Shown one piece after another: positions 37,726-47,003 of a stretch of DNA of 64,000 nucleotides. Both the position numbers and the translations under genes were made by a program. Position 1 is the first letter of the stretch. Each line of letters begins with the position of its first letter. The DNA is from Mucilaginibacter sabulilitoris (GTDB lineage: Bacteria; Bacteroidota; Bacteroidia; Sphingobacteriales; Sphingobacteriaceae), in assembly GCF_034262375.1 (NCBI RefSeq), contig NZ_CP139558.1, forward strand, positions 1,550,001 to 1,614,000, written 5' to 3'. The notes under the pieces are model-generated. The model did not search any database, was not told the DNA's origin, and saw only the letters and a program-made list of their open reading frames with translations.

Positions 37726-39906
37726 ATGAGACCTGTGATATTATTCAGAAAGATATTGCTGACTGTTCTGACAGTCGCGGCAACCAGCACCGTTTGGGCT
37801 GATAACGGCTATAAACTATGGCTGGAATATCATAAAATAACGGATGCAGCCAAGGTGAAAATTTATACATCACAATTGGGAACAACTTTTTTTCAGACAA
37901 AATCGGCACAAAGTGGGGTCGCTTACAATGAGCTTTCTTCCGGATTGATAGACATGCTTAATCTCAAGCCTGTTAAAGTAAGTAGCGTGAAAGATGGTGG
38001 GCTGATTATCGGTACGCGTAACGAATTGCGTGATATAGATCATGTTATAGCAGCCGATAGCCTTTTTGAGCGTATTGGCAATGAAGGGTACATTATAAAA
38101 AATATCGTTATAGCCGGAAGAAAAAAAGTTGTGGTGACTGCAAACACGGATATTGGAATATTGTATGGTGTTTTTGGTTTTCTACGGCTACTTGAAACAC
38201 AAACAGATATTAATAAATTGAACATTGTCGAATATCCGCGAACAATGTACCGCATACTTGATCACTGGGATAACCTGAACCGGACCGTTGAACGCGGATA
38301 CGCAGGTGCATCTATCTGGAATTGGCATAAACTGCCAGGATACATCGATCAGCGGTATATTGATTATGCCCGCGCCAATGCCTCTGTCGGTATTAATGGT
38401 TCTGTATTAAATAACGTAAATGCCAACGCGCTGATACTCACAACAGATTATTTGATAAAGGTAAAAGCATTGGCAGATGCCTTTCGGCCTTATGGCATCA
38501 AAGTTTACCTGTCTGTTAAATTTAGCAGTCCGATAGAAATTGGTAAACTAAAAACAGCAGATCCACTTGATCCGCAAGTACAGCAGTGGTGGAAAGATAA
38601 GGCAAATGAAATTTACCATTATATTCCGGACTTTGGCGGTTTTTTGGTCAAGGCTAATTCAGAGGGCCAACCAGGGCCGCAAACTTACGGGCGAACTCAT
38701 GCCGACGGTGCTAATATGCTCGCAGACGCTTTGGCACCTCATCATGGCATTGTGATGTGGCGTGCGTTTGTGTATGATAACAATGTTCCTGATGATCGGG
38801 CTAAACAGGCTTACAATGAATTTAAGCCTTTTGATGGTAAGTTCAGACCTAATGTGATTATCCAGGTTAAGAATGGTGCGATAGATTTTCAACCTCGTGA
38901 ACCGTTTCACCCATTATTTGGTGCAATGCCTAATACTTCGCTGATGATCGAGTTTCAGCTTACCCAAGAGTATCTGGGGTTCTCCACTCATTTGGTTTTC
39001 GAAGCGCCTTTGTTTAAAGAGTGCCTTGATGCTGATACCTATGCCATGGGTAAGGGGGCTTCGGTAGCAAATATCCTGGAAGGTAAATACAATCGCAAGC
39101 TGATAACCGGAATGGCCGGTGTTGCAAATATTGGTTCTGATATCAACTGGTGCGGTCATCCGTTTGCCCAAGCCAATTGGTTTGCATTTGGGAGGTTAGC
39201 ATGGAACCCCGGACAAAGTTCGGATAAAATTGCAGATGAATGGCTTCGTATGACCTTCAATAACGATCTGACCTTTGTTAAGCCCATGAAACGGGTTATG
39301 CTGCAGTCAAGGGAAACCGCGGTAAATTATATGACCCCGCTGGGTTTACACCATATTATGGGTGTAAATACGCATTATGGGCCGGGCCCCTGGGTAGATG
39401 ACGCCGGACGCGCCGACTGGACGGCTGTTTATTATCATAAAGCTGATTCCGGTGGCATAGGTTTTAACCGTACAAGTACAGGTAGTAATGCAGTTAGCCA
39501 ATACCTTATACCTGTACGTGATAGGTTTGAAAATTTGAACACTTGTCCGGAAAAATATTTGCTGTGGTTTCACCACGTAAAATGGACTTACCCTACAAAA
39601 TCAGGCCGTAATCTTTGGAATGAATTAGTCTATAGATATTATACGGGCGTTGATTCGGTTAAAAGTATGCAGCAAATATGGAATAATATGGCTTCAAAGG
39701 TGGATGCAGAACGTTTTACAGCTGTGAAGCAATTAATGAGCATACAATATCAGGAGGCGCAGCGCTGGCGGGATGCATGCGTGTTGTATTTTCAGACTTT
39801 CTCGCAGCTGCCGATACCGCCCGGATATGAAACACCTGCTCATGCGCTGTCCTATTATCGTGACCAAAAGTTTCTTATGGCGCCCGGTATAGGGGGCAAT
39901 CAATAA
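37726..39906 (+). CDS. GH67 alpha-glucuronidase
   Basis: The 726-residue exported protein has a signal peptide (ending V-W-A-D). GH67 features are Y-R-I-L-D-H-W-D-N-L near 175, K-A-N-S-E-G-Q-P-G-P with the conserved Glu313, W-R-A-F-V-Y, and the E-F-Q-L-T-Q-E-Y-L-G block. GH67 enzymes take (4-O-methyl)-glucuronic acid only from the non-reducing end of short aldouronic acids, so this acts after GH10 and complements the GH115. It has its own operator site and is followed 26 bases later by a GH43 gene, probably on the same transcript. Confidence 0.95.
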   Translation: MRPVILFRKILLTVLTVAATSTVWADNGYKLWLEYHKITDAAKVKIYTSQLGTTFFQTKSAQSGVAYNELSSGLIDMLNLKPVKVSSVKDGGLIIGTRNELRDIDHVIAADSLFERIGNEGYIIKNIVIAGRKKVVVTANTDIGILYGVFGFLRLLETQTDINKLNIVEYPRTMYRILDHWDNLNRTVERGYAGASIWNWHKLPGYIDQRYIDYARANASVGINGSVLNNVNANALILTTDYLIKVKALADAFRPYGIKVYLSVKFSSPIEIGKLKTADPLDPQVQQWWKDKANEIYHYIPDFGGFLVKANSEGQPGPQTYGRTHADGANMLADALAPHHGIVMWRAFVYDNNVPDDRAKQAYNEFKPFDGKFRPNVIIQVKNGAIDFQPREPFHPLFGAMPNTSLMIEFQLTQEYLGFSTHLVFEAPLFKECLDADTYAMGKGASVANILEGKYNRKLITGMAGVANIGSDINWCGHPFAQANWFAFGRLAWNPGQSSDKIADEWLRMTFNNDLTFVKPMKRVMLQSRETAVNYMTPLGLHHIMGVNTHYGPGPWVDDAGRADWTAVYYHKADSGGIGFNRTSTGSNAVSQYLIPVRDRFENLNTCPEKYLLWFHHVKWTYPTKSGRNLWNELVYRYYTGVDSVKSMQQIWNNMASKVDAERFTAVKQLMSIQYQEAQRWRDACVLYFQTFSQLPIPPGYETPAHALSYYRDQKFLMAPGIGGNQ

Positions 39907-39932
39907 TCACATTATTTATAAATCTTCAAAAT

Positions 39933-41000
39933 ATGTTTGATATCAACACCAAAAAGAAGCTGATGTTACCGTTCCTGTTCATAGTAGCAGTCAATGCATC
40001 AGTATCAGTCGCGCAATCGAAAAAAGAGTTTTTAACAGAACCGCTTATTAAAAATATATATACTGCCGATCCATCTGCGCACGTATTTAACGGGAAAATT
40101 TATATCTATCCATCACATGATATTGACGCGGGCATTCCAGAGAATGATAACGGGGACCACTTCGCCATGCGCGATTATCATATCTTTTCCATGAATGACA
40201 TAGGAGGACCCGTTACAGATCATGGAGTAGCCCTTGATATTAAAGATATACCATGGGCAGGCAGGCAACTCTGGGCGCCCGATGCAGCTTATAAAAATGG
40301 CATTTACTATTTGTACTTTCCGGTGAAGGACAAAAATGATATTTTTCGTATTGGGGTTGCTACGTCTAAAAATCCATCAGGGCCTTTTAAGGCAGAACCT
40401 AATCCTATACCGGGCAGTTTCAGTATAGATCCTGCTGTATTTACTGACACTGATGGTAAAACCTACATGTACTTCGGCGGTATTTGGGGCGGGCAACTGC
40501 AGCGATGGGCGACGGGTAAGTACAACGCTAATGGATCGAAAACAGATTTACAGCAGGATAACGCGCCAGCGCTGAGTTGTAAGGTGGCGTTATTAAAGCC
40601 CAACATGAAGGAATTCGCCGGAAAGGTAAAAGATGTAGTGATAGTGGATGATGCCGGAAAACCGTTACTGGGAAAAGACCACGACCGCCGCTTTTTCGAG
40701 GGTTCCTGGATGCATAAATATCAGGGTAAATACTATTTTACTTATTCAACCGGCGACACGCATTTCTTGTGCTATGCCGTTGGTAATAATCCTCTCGGTC
40801 CATTTACTTACAAAGGTGTATTCATGAAACCTGTGCAGGGATGGACAACCCATCATTCAATCATAGCGTTTAAAGGTAAATGGTATATTTTTTATCATGA
40901 TACGGAGCTCTCCGGAAAAACGCATTTGCGCAATATTAAAATGATCGAACTCCATCATAACAAAGATGGGAGTATACAGTTAATTGATCCGTTTAAATGA
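39933..41000 (+). CDS. GH43 beta-xylosidase/arabinofuranosidase-type enzyme
   Basis: The 355-residue protein has a Sec signal (ending V-A-Q at about 28); an ATG at 39963 is an alternative start. GH43 residues are base Asp46 (Y-T-A-D-P-S), second Asp166 (S-I-D-P-A) and acid Glu256 (F-F-E-G-S-W). W-A-P-D-A is near 114. The sequence resembles the subfamily that handles xylo-oligosaccharides more than the arabinanase-type GH43 at 3235. It would finish trimming xylo-oligomers or remove arabinose in the periplasm. It is the last gene of the GH67 transcript. Confidence 0.9.
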   Translation: MFDINTKKKLMLPFLFIVAVNASVSVAQSKKEFLTEPLIKNIYTADPSAHVFNGKIYIYPSHDIDAGIPENDNGDHFAMRDYHIFSMNDIGGPVTDHGVALDIKDIPWAGRQLWAPDAAYKNGIYYLYFPVKDKNDIFRIGVATSKNPSGPFKAEPNPIPGSFSIDPAVFTDTDGKTYMYFGGIWGGQLQRWATGKYNANGSKTDLQQDNAPALSCKVALLKPNMKEFAGKVKDVVIVDDAGKPLLGKDHDRRFFEGSWMHKYQGKYYFTYSTGDTHFLCYAVGNNPLGPFTYKGVFMKPVQGWTTHHSIIAFKGKWYIFYHDTELSGKTHLRNIKMIELHHNKDGSIQLIDPFK

Positions 41001-41009
41001 TGGTTTCAT

Positions 41010-41026
41010 CCCTGAACTGCTCAGGG
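41010..41026. terminator. Short hairpin between convergent GH43 and NHL genes
   Basis: Six-base arms CCCTGA/TCAGGG around a 5-base loop lie in the 39-base gap between the two stops. There is no clear T run. Confidence 0.4.
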
Positions 41027-41039
41027 TTCGGTATCAATC

Positions 41040-42134
41040 TTATTTTCTTGTTATTTTACGGATGGCGTTATTCGAGAGATCAGCAACAAATATGCCGCCA
41101 GGGTTTACCGTAAGACCTGTAGGGCCCCTAAATGTTGCCTGAGCCGCAGGGCCATCTTGAAAACCTTCTGTCAATAAGCTGGTAATTGGTGTTAAAACCT
41201 TGTCGTAGGACAAATGTAGTATCTGATATTTTCGTTGAGTTAACGAAGATGTATCACTGGGCGAAGAGCGTGTTATGGATATAAAAGCATTTTCATGGGG
41301 GGAAATGTTGAAATTTTTATCCCGGTTTGTTACCGCTAAATCATTGATGAAACTCTGTTGACTGGGGGCTAATTTATAAAAAGTAGTTACTTTTCCATCC
41401 AAAGTTATTTTCCGTATGGTCTGCCCGCCGGTGCTTACACCATTTCCGTCAACAACCCATAAGATTCCGTCATTAGCATATCGTATGTTACTTGGATAAC
41501 TAAAGCGTGCATTTCCTCCTTGTCCATCTACAAGGCCAATTTGACCGGTTTTACCAGCGAATATAGTAGTGTTACCTTGTTTTGTTATTTTCACAATACG
41601 ATTATTTAGCTCGTCTGCAACGTAAATGGTGCTATCGGGTGCGATCGCCAGGTCAGCAGGATTGGCGAAAGTGACACTTGCCGGGATGGTAGTTACAACA
41701 TTATTTTTATCGATTTTCACGATACTGCCGATGTCAGATGAAAATGTGATGCGCGTTAAATAAACTGATCCGTTTGCCCCCGCTTTGATTCCGTATGGGC
41801 TGTCCAGGTTGGGCAGTCTTGACACCTTTCCCTGCTGGGTTATTTTATATATCAATCCACCGGCATTTGGGGAAGATACATATAAGGTCCCGTCGGCGGC
41901 GCTGCATATGTGATAAGGAAATTGAACTTTGGGCAAGTTGTTAGAATTCAAACCGGAAACCAGGGTGCTTACAATGTAAGATGAGCTCAATGAGAATTGC
42001 TGTGGACTTTGCAAAGCGATATTTTCCTCAGATGTCTGAGGTTGTATTTGGCTTTCTTTTTTGCAGGTTTGGAAAGCGAGGATGGCGTAACAAATTATAA
42101 TTAATTTCAACGCACCATTGAATATTGTTTTCAT
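41040..42134 (-). CDS. NHL-repeat beta-propeller lipoprotein
   Basis: The 364-residue protein has a lipoprotein signal (lipobox A-F-Q-T-C, Cys about 24). About six NHL-like repeats follow, each with the pattern ...P-x-x-I/L-x-x-x-x-D-G-x-x-Y-V-(A/S)-D-x-x-N-x-x-I-x-K-I, for example P-A-D-L-A-I-A-P-D-S-T-I-Y-V-A-D-E-L-N-N-R-I-V-K. The propeller is presumably displayed at the outer membrane. No catalytic motif is visible. It may bind glycan or protein; the family gives no firm function. It is convergent with the GH43 gene and divergent from the ROK regulator. Confidence 0.85.
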   Translation of the reverse strand: MKTIFNGALKLIIICYAILAFQTCKKESQIQPQTSEENIALQSPQQFSLSSSYIVSTLVSGLNSNNLPKVQFPYHICSAADGTLYVSSPNAGGLIYKITQQGKVSRLPNLDSPYGIKAGANGSVYLTRITFSSDIGSIVKIDKNNVVTTIPASVTFANPADLAIAPDSTIYVADELNNRIVKITKQGNTTIFAGKTGQIGLVDGQGGNARFSYPSNIRYANDGILWVVDGNGVSTGGQTIRKITLDGKVTTFYKLAPSQQSFINDLAVTNRDKNFNISPHENAFISITRSSPSDTSSLTQRKYQILHLSYDKVLTPITSLLTEGFQDGPAAQATFRGPTGLTVNPGGIFVADLSNNAIRKITRK

Positions 42135-42451
42135 ATGAAACTAATTTATATTTAGATTTTGTTAAAAGAATATAGCTTAGCTGACCAGGAGTATAATAAA
42201 GTTACTACTAAAACATATTCGGATAATACATCCCAATTAATTGTGTAAAAACCGTAAAGTTTTAACTATATTCTTTATAATATCTTATATAAGCTACATA
42301 AATAAAGTGCAATTAACGGTTGCTCCCATCCTTAAATAACCTTCAGATGGTTTATTGAACACTTTTACTCTTTGCCCGGAATACAAGCAATATAAACCAT
42401 ATTATCCTCAATACATTCCTGGGACAAACCCTCAATAATTTCGAATATTCA

Positions 42452-42523
42452 CTTGCAAACGCAAGCCGTTGCAACGCGTGTAAAGCATATTTATTAATAA
42501 AATAAACTAAAACAATCGATTAC
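42452..42523. promoter_or_regulatory. Cluster of palindromes before the ROK regulator
   Basis: Three elements lie in the 463-base divergent gap (42135-42597). They are CTTGC-AAAC-GCAAG (42452-42465), the perfect palindrome CGTTGCAACG (42467-42476), and ACAATCGATTAC (42512-42523), which keeps the AATCGATT core of the LacI-type sites. They probably serve the ROK protein, the LacI protein or both. Nothing else resembling a gene is seen in the gap. Confidence 0.5.
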
Positions 42524-42597
42524 TTTATAAAAAAATTATAAAGTTGTTAGTTTTATTTAAAATATATGTTAAGTTTGACGTAACCTATTATACAAAA

Positions 42598-43785
42598 ATG
42601 ACTGTTGTAAGAAAACACAGCCTATTACGAAAAGAATTACTTAAGCAGTTTTATTATCACAAGCAGCTTACATTAACGGAGTTAAGTAAGCTTACTAATA
42701 AAAGCCTGCCATTAATTACCAGTGCCGTAAATAGCTTGGTAGAGGACGAATATGTACTGGAATATGGTTTGGCACCGTCTACTGGTGGCCGGCGGGCATT
42801 GTCGTTTTTATTAAATGATAAAAAACAGAAATACATTGTAGCAGTAGCGGTTGATCAACTGCTTACGCAGGTTGCTATTTATGATTTGATGAATAACGCC
42901 AAGGTAAAACCTGAAACAAAGCAACTCGTTCTTTTAAAAGATGATGCTTCATCTCTTGAAAGCTTTACCGATTTCTTAAAAAATTACATTGCGGCGTCTG
43001 GTATACCCGCCGAACAAATACTGGGCGTTGGTATTGGTATGCCCGGGTTTGTAAACGCAATGGAGGGGATAAACTATACTTTCTTTAAGCCCGAAGGTAA
43101 TATCACGCTCAAAAACTATTTGAGTGGCCAACTTAATTTACCTGTGTACCTTTATAATGATTCAAGTTTGATTGCACTTGCCGAGTTAAAATTCGGTATT
43201 GGAAAAAACTTAAAAGACGTACTCGTAATCAACATCGGGTGGGGCATCGGACTTGGAATGATTGTTAACGGTAGTCTTTTCAGGGGGCATACGGGTTATG
43301 CCGGGGAGTTTAGTCACATCCCATTGTCGTTAAGCAATAAGATATGTTCCTGTGGTAAAAGAGGGTGCCTGGAAGTAGATACTTCATTACTGGTGATGAT
43401 AGACCGTGCTAAGTCGGCAATGGCAACAGGCGCATCATCAAGTATGGAACAGATTTTTAACGATACCGGAGATCTGCCGGTTGAACATTTTTTACTTGCC
43501 GCCCGCGACGGCGACCCGCTGGCGGTATCTATTGTATCAGATGCGGCTTTTTTAATAGGTAAAGGCATTTCAACTTTAATTCATATCATGAACCCTGGCC
43601 TTATAATTTTAAGTGGGACCGGCGCTCTTGCCGGTAAAATTTTAATGGCTCCCATTCAGCAGGCCATTAATGAATTCTGTATTCCGTGGCTGGCCGAACA
43701 AACTGAAATACGGGTATCTCAGCTCGCTTCTGACGCCAAACTATGGGGCGCCGCGACACTTGTTATCGAGAACTGTGATTTCTGA
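42598..43785 (+). CDS. ROK-family transcriptional regulator
   Basis: I start at the ATG 42598 (M-T-V-V-R-K-H-S), where the winged-helix domain begins; an earlier ATG at 42544 adds 18 unrelated residues. The 395-residue protein has a MarR-like HTH (about 8-70), then a ROK sugar-binding domain with G-V-G-I-G-M-P-G, Y-N-D-S-S, G-W-G-I-G-L-G and the zinc site C-S-C-G-K-R-G-C-L-E. It belongs to the NagC/XylR type of sensor. It lies directly before a SusCD pair and so probably controls it in response to a sugar. An earlier role as sugar kinase is unlikely given the HTH. Confidence 0.93.
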   Translation: MTVVRKHSLLRKELLKQFYYHKQLTLTELSKLTNKSLPLITSAVNSLVEDEYVLEYGLAPSTGGRRALSFLLNDKKQKYIVAVAVDQLLTQVAIYDLMNNAKVKPETKQLVLLKDDASSLESFTDFLKNYIAASGIPAEQILGVGIGMPGFVNAMEGINYTFFKPEGNITLKNYLSGQLNLPVYLYNDSSLIALAELKFGIGKNLKDVLVINIGWGIGLGMIVNGSLFRGHTGYAGEFSHIPLSLSNKICSCGKRGCLEVDTSLLVMIDRAKSAMATGASSSMEQIFNDTGDLPVEHFLLAARDGDPLAVSIVSDAAFLIGKGISTLIHIMNPGLIILSGTGALAGKILMAPIQQAINEFCIPWLAEQTEIRVSQLASDAKLWGAATLVIENCDF

Positions 43786-43852
43786 ACCCTCAACTTAATC
43801 AAATATGAACAATCTATCTAATCCTTAATAAATAACCATTAATTACAAACAC

Positions 43853-46800
43853 ATGAAACAAATGTACTTAAGGTGCACAGCTTTGTTGTTACTGAGCATG
43901 GTAACAATAACCGCTTTTGCGCAAAAGGTGGTTACCGGAACGGTAACCGAAAAATCCGGACAAACCATGCCCGGTGTAAACGTCACTGAAAAAGGTACCA
44001 CAAACGGTACTTCGACAGACGCAAATGGAAAGTTCAAAGTTTCCGTTAAACCAGGTGCTGTATTAACAGTTTCCTTTATCGGTTATAAAACCGTGCAGAT
44101 TTCGGTAGGTTCACAAACAAACATCAATGTTGTTTTGGAGAGCACCGAGAACGCCTTAACCGAGGTAGTAGTAACCGCTTTGGGCATTAAAAGAGAGAAA
44201 AAATCATTAGGCTACGCCGTACAGGAAGTCAAGGGGCAAACCCTGGCCGATACCAAAGAGCCTAACCTGGTTAATTCGCTTTCTGGCCAGGTTGCAGGTT
44301 TACAAATTACTCGCTCTGCCAACGGCCCGGGTGCTTCTTCACGCATTACCTTAAGGGGTAACAACTCATTAACGGGCTTAAACCAACCGCTCATTGTGGT
44401 TGATGGCACGCCGATGGACAACTTTATCGGAAATGCAGTTGATGGGAAGGGAAAAGCTAACAATGATTATTATAACCCGAGCAGGGATATGGGTAATGGT
44501 TTGGCCGATATTAATGCAGATGATATTGAAAGCATCAGTGTTTTAAAGGGTCCGTCTGCGGCCGCGCTTTATGGTTCAAGAGCTGGTAACGGTGCTATAT
44601 TAATAACCACCAAAACCGGTAAATTACAAAACGGCCTGGGCATTACAGTAACTTCATCATTTGGATCTGAGAATATCTTCGCGCGGCCAAAGATGCAAAC
44701 TCAATTTTCGCAGGGATCTAACGGAATTTACGATGTTGCTGATGACGGAAGCTGGGGAGCAAAAATAGATGGGCGAACCGTTACCAAATGGGATAGCTCT
44801 AAAACCGCCCTGTCTAATTACGATAATATTGATAACTACTTTAAAACCGGTTTCACATCAAATCAGGGTATTTCGTTGCAACAACAATTTAAATCAACCT
44901 CAGTTTATACCTCCTATAACCGTCTTGACGATAAAAGTTATATCCCCGGAGCAAAATTGATCCGTAATAACCTTACGGCACGTACGGTAAGCAAATTTGG
45001 CGAAGGTGATAAGTGGACGGTAGATACCAAGGTACAGTATATCAACTCGAGCGCGATTAACCGTCCGCAGGCAGGTTATAACCCTAACAATTATTTCTAT
45101 TATCTGCAAATGTTACCTGTGAACATTGATATACGCGATTTTCAAAAAGCTAAAGCTGCTAATGGCAATATGCTTTGGTGGCATGACGGTCAGGAAATTA
45201 ATCCTTACTGGTCTTCACAATACAATTTAAATAAAGATGTAAGGAACAGGTTCTTGCTGAATGCATCGGTTAGGTATCAGTTTAATAGCTGGTTAAGCCT
45301 TGAAGGCAGGGGCGGTGCAGATACTTACACCATTAATGCCGACAGCAGACAATATGCAGGTGCGCCGGCTAATCTGGGAGGTTCTTACGGCGTAAGAAGG
45401 ACATCATTTACCGAAACCAACTACAGTGGTTTGCTTACTGCTAAAAAAGATAACCTATTTGGTAAATGGGGCGGTACGGTAACCCTGGGTGGTAACTTAA
45501 TGAATCAGCAAAATTCTTTTTTGAGTGCCAGCGCGGGTACACTGAATGTACCTAACCTGTTTGCCATAAACAATGCTGTAGGTAACCCCTCATTTGACCA
45601 GGGATTATTTCTGCATAACATTTATTCTGTTTACGGTTCATTGGGCATAAACTATGATCAGTTCCTGTTTGTGGACGGAACATTTAGAAACGACTGGACT
45701 TCTACGCTGAACGTGGCAAATCACTCCTATTTCTACCCGTCAGTGAGCACTTCATTAGTATTTAGCCAGTTACTGAATAAAAGCGGAAGCTTGCCATCAT
45801 GGATAACCTACGGTAAATTAAGAGGCTCATTTGCACAGGTAGGTAACGATATGGACCCATATCAGTTATACAATACCTACACTATTTCTAAAGACCCACT
45901 GGGTAACACCAACGCCAGCCGTAACGATGTACTTTATGATCCCAACGTGAAAAGTGAATTGATCAAATCGTACGAGGCCGGTTTAGAAATGCGCTTCTTT
46001 GACAGTCGCTTAGGTTTTGATTTTGCTGTTTATAAATCAAACGCCACCCGCCAGCTCATCAACCTGCCTTTAGATAACCTTAGCGGTTATGCCTTCAAAA
46101 AAATAAATGCGGGCGATGTGCAAAACAAAGGATTGGAATTGATGGTTGATGGCCGGATTGTAAACAACCCTGATGGGTTTAACTGGAATACAACAGTAAA
46201 TTACTCCATTAATCGCAATACTATCAAAGCTATTACGCCTGATGTTAAACAGTATCCACTTGGAAGTTATGATAATGTTGCTGTTGTTGCCCAAACCGGT
46301 GAGCTTTATGGTTCTATTTATGGGTCATCATTTAAAAGGGTTAATGACCCCAGCAGTCCTTACAATGGTCAATTATTGTTAACTTCAGCTGGAACACCAC
46401 AGACTGGCGACACCAAATTATTAGGCAACCAACAGGCCACAAGCTTATTAGGCGTAACCAACTCTTTTGCTTATAAAGGCTTTAATTTTTCATTCCTTGT
46501 TGATGCCCGCTTTGGTGGTAAAATATTCTCCAGCACTATAGCACACATGGAGGCCTTAGGTACTTCAAACAAAACGGTAGTAAACGGCGGCAGGGAAGAT
46601 TTTCTGGTTGATGGCGCGGTGCTTAATCCTACTACTAACCAGTACGAGAAAAATACCGTGAAGGTATCTCCACAGAATTATTGGGCAGCTGTTAGCACAG
46701 GAAACCAGGGTATAACCGAAGCAAACTTATATGACGCTTCAAACATCCGTGTACGTAACGTTCAATTGAGCTACAACCTGTCAAAAAAATTATTGTCGGG

Positions 46801-46981
46801 TACTGGTATTCAGCGTGCTAAAATAGGCGTGTCTGTAAATAACCTTTGGTTAATCACAAGCCACATGAACGGTATGGATCCTGAGTCTGTTTATGCAACA
46901 GGAACTAACGCCACAGGCTACGAAAGCGGGAGTGCTCCTACCACGCGTACTATTTTACTTAACTTAACTGTTGGCTTTTAA
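43853..46981 (+). CDS. SusC/RagA-type TonB-dependent receptor (ROK-linked)
   Basis: The 1042-residue protein has a signal peptide (ending A-F-A-Q, about 24), a carboxypeptidase-regulatory-like domain (25-105), E-V-V-V-T-A-L-G-I-K-R-E-K-K-S-L-G-Y in place of the usual V-V-G-Y-G, a plug with T-L-R-G-N-N-S and S-R-A-G-N-G-A-I-L-I-T-T, and a barrel ending V-G-F. The T-A-L-G-I-K variant is common in SusC proteins paired with the SusD_2-type lipoproteins, as here. No STN domain is present. Unlike the other pairs no enzyme genes adjoin it, so the cargo cannot be inferred from context. Confidence 0.95.
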   Translation: MKQMYLRCTALLLLSMVTITAFAQKVVTGTVTEKSGQTMPGVNVTEKGTTNGTSTDANGKFKVSVKPGAVLTVSFIGYKTVQISVGSQTNINVVLESTENALTEVVVTALGIKREKKSLGYAVQEVKGQTLADTKEPNLVNSLSGQVAGLQITRSANGPGASSRITLRGNNSLTGLNQPLIVVDGTPMDNFIGNAVDGKGKANNDYYNPSRDMGNGLADINADDIESISVLKGPSAAALYGSRAGNGAILITTKTGKLQNGLGITVTSSFGSENIFARPKMQTQFSQGSNGIYDVADDGSWGAKIDGRTVTKWDSSKTALSNYDNIDNYFKTGFTSNQGISLQQQFKSTSVYTSYNRLDDKSYIPGAKLIRNNLTARTVSKFGEGDKWTVDTKVQYINSSAINRPQAGYNPNNYFYYLQMLPVNIDIRDFQKAKAANGNMLWWHDGQEINPYWSSQYNLNKDVRNRFLLNASVRYQFNSWLSLEGRGGADTYTINADSRQYAGAPANLGGSYGVRRTSFTETNYSGLLTAKKDNLFGKWGGTVTLGGNLMNQQNSFLSASAGTLNVPNLFAINNAVGNPSFDQGLFLHNIYSVYGSLGINYDQFLFVDGTFRNDWTSTLNVANHSYFYPSVSTSLVFSQLLNKSGSLPSWITYGKLRGSFAQVGNDMDPYQLYNTYTISKDPLGNTNASRNDVLYDPNVKSELIKSYEAGLEMRFFDSRLGFDFAVYKSNATRQLINLPLDNLSGYAFKKINAGDVQNKGLELMVDGRIVNNPDGFNWNTTVNYSINRNTIKAITPDVKQYPLGSYDNVAVVAQTGELYGSIYGSSFKRVNDPSSPYNGQLLLTSAGTPQTGDTKLLGNQQATSLLGVTNSFAYKGFNFSFLVDARFGGKIFSSTIAHMEALGTSNKTVVNGGREDFLVDGAVLNPTTNQYEKNTVKVSPQNYWAAVSTGNQGITEANLYDASNIRVRNVQLSYNLSKKLLSGTGIQRAKIGVSVNNLWLITSHMNGMDPESVYATGTNATGYESGSAPTTRTILLNLTVGF

Positions 46982-47003
46982 TTAATAGCATATCATTAAT
47001 AAT

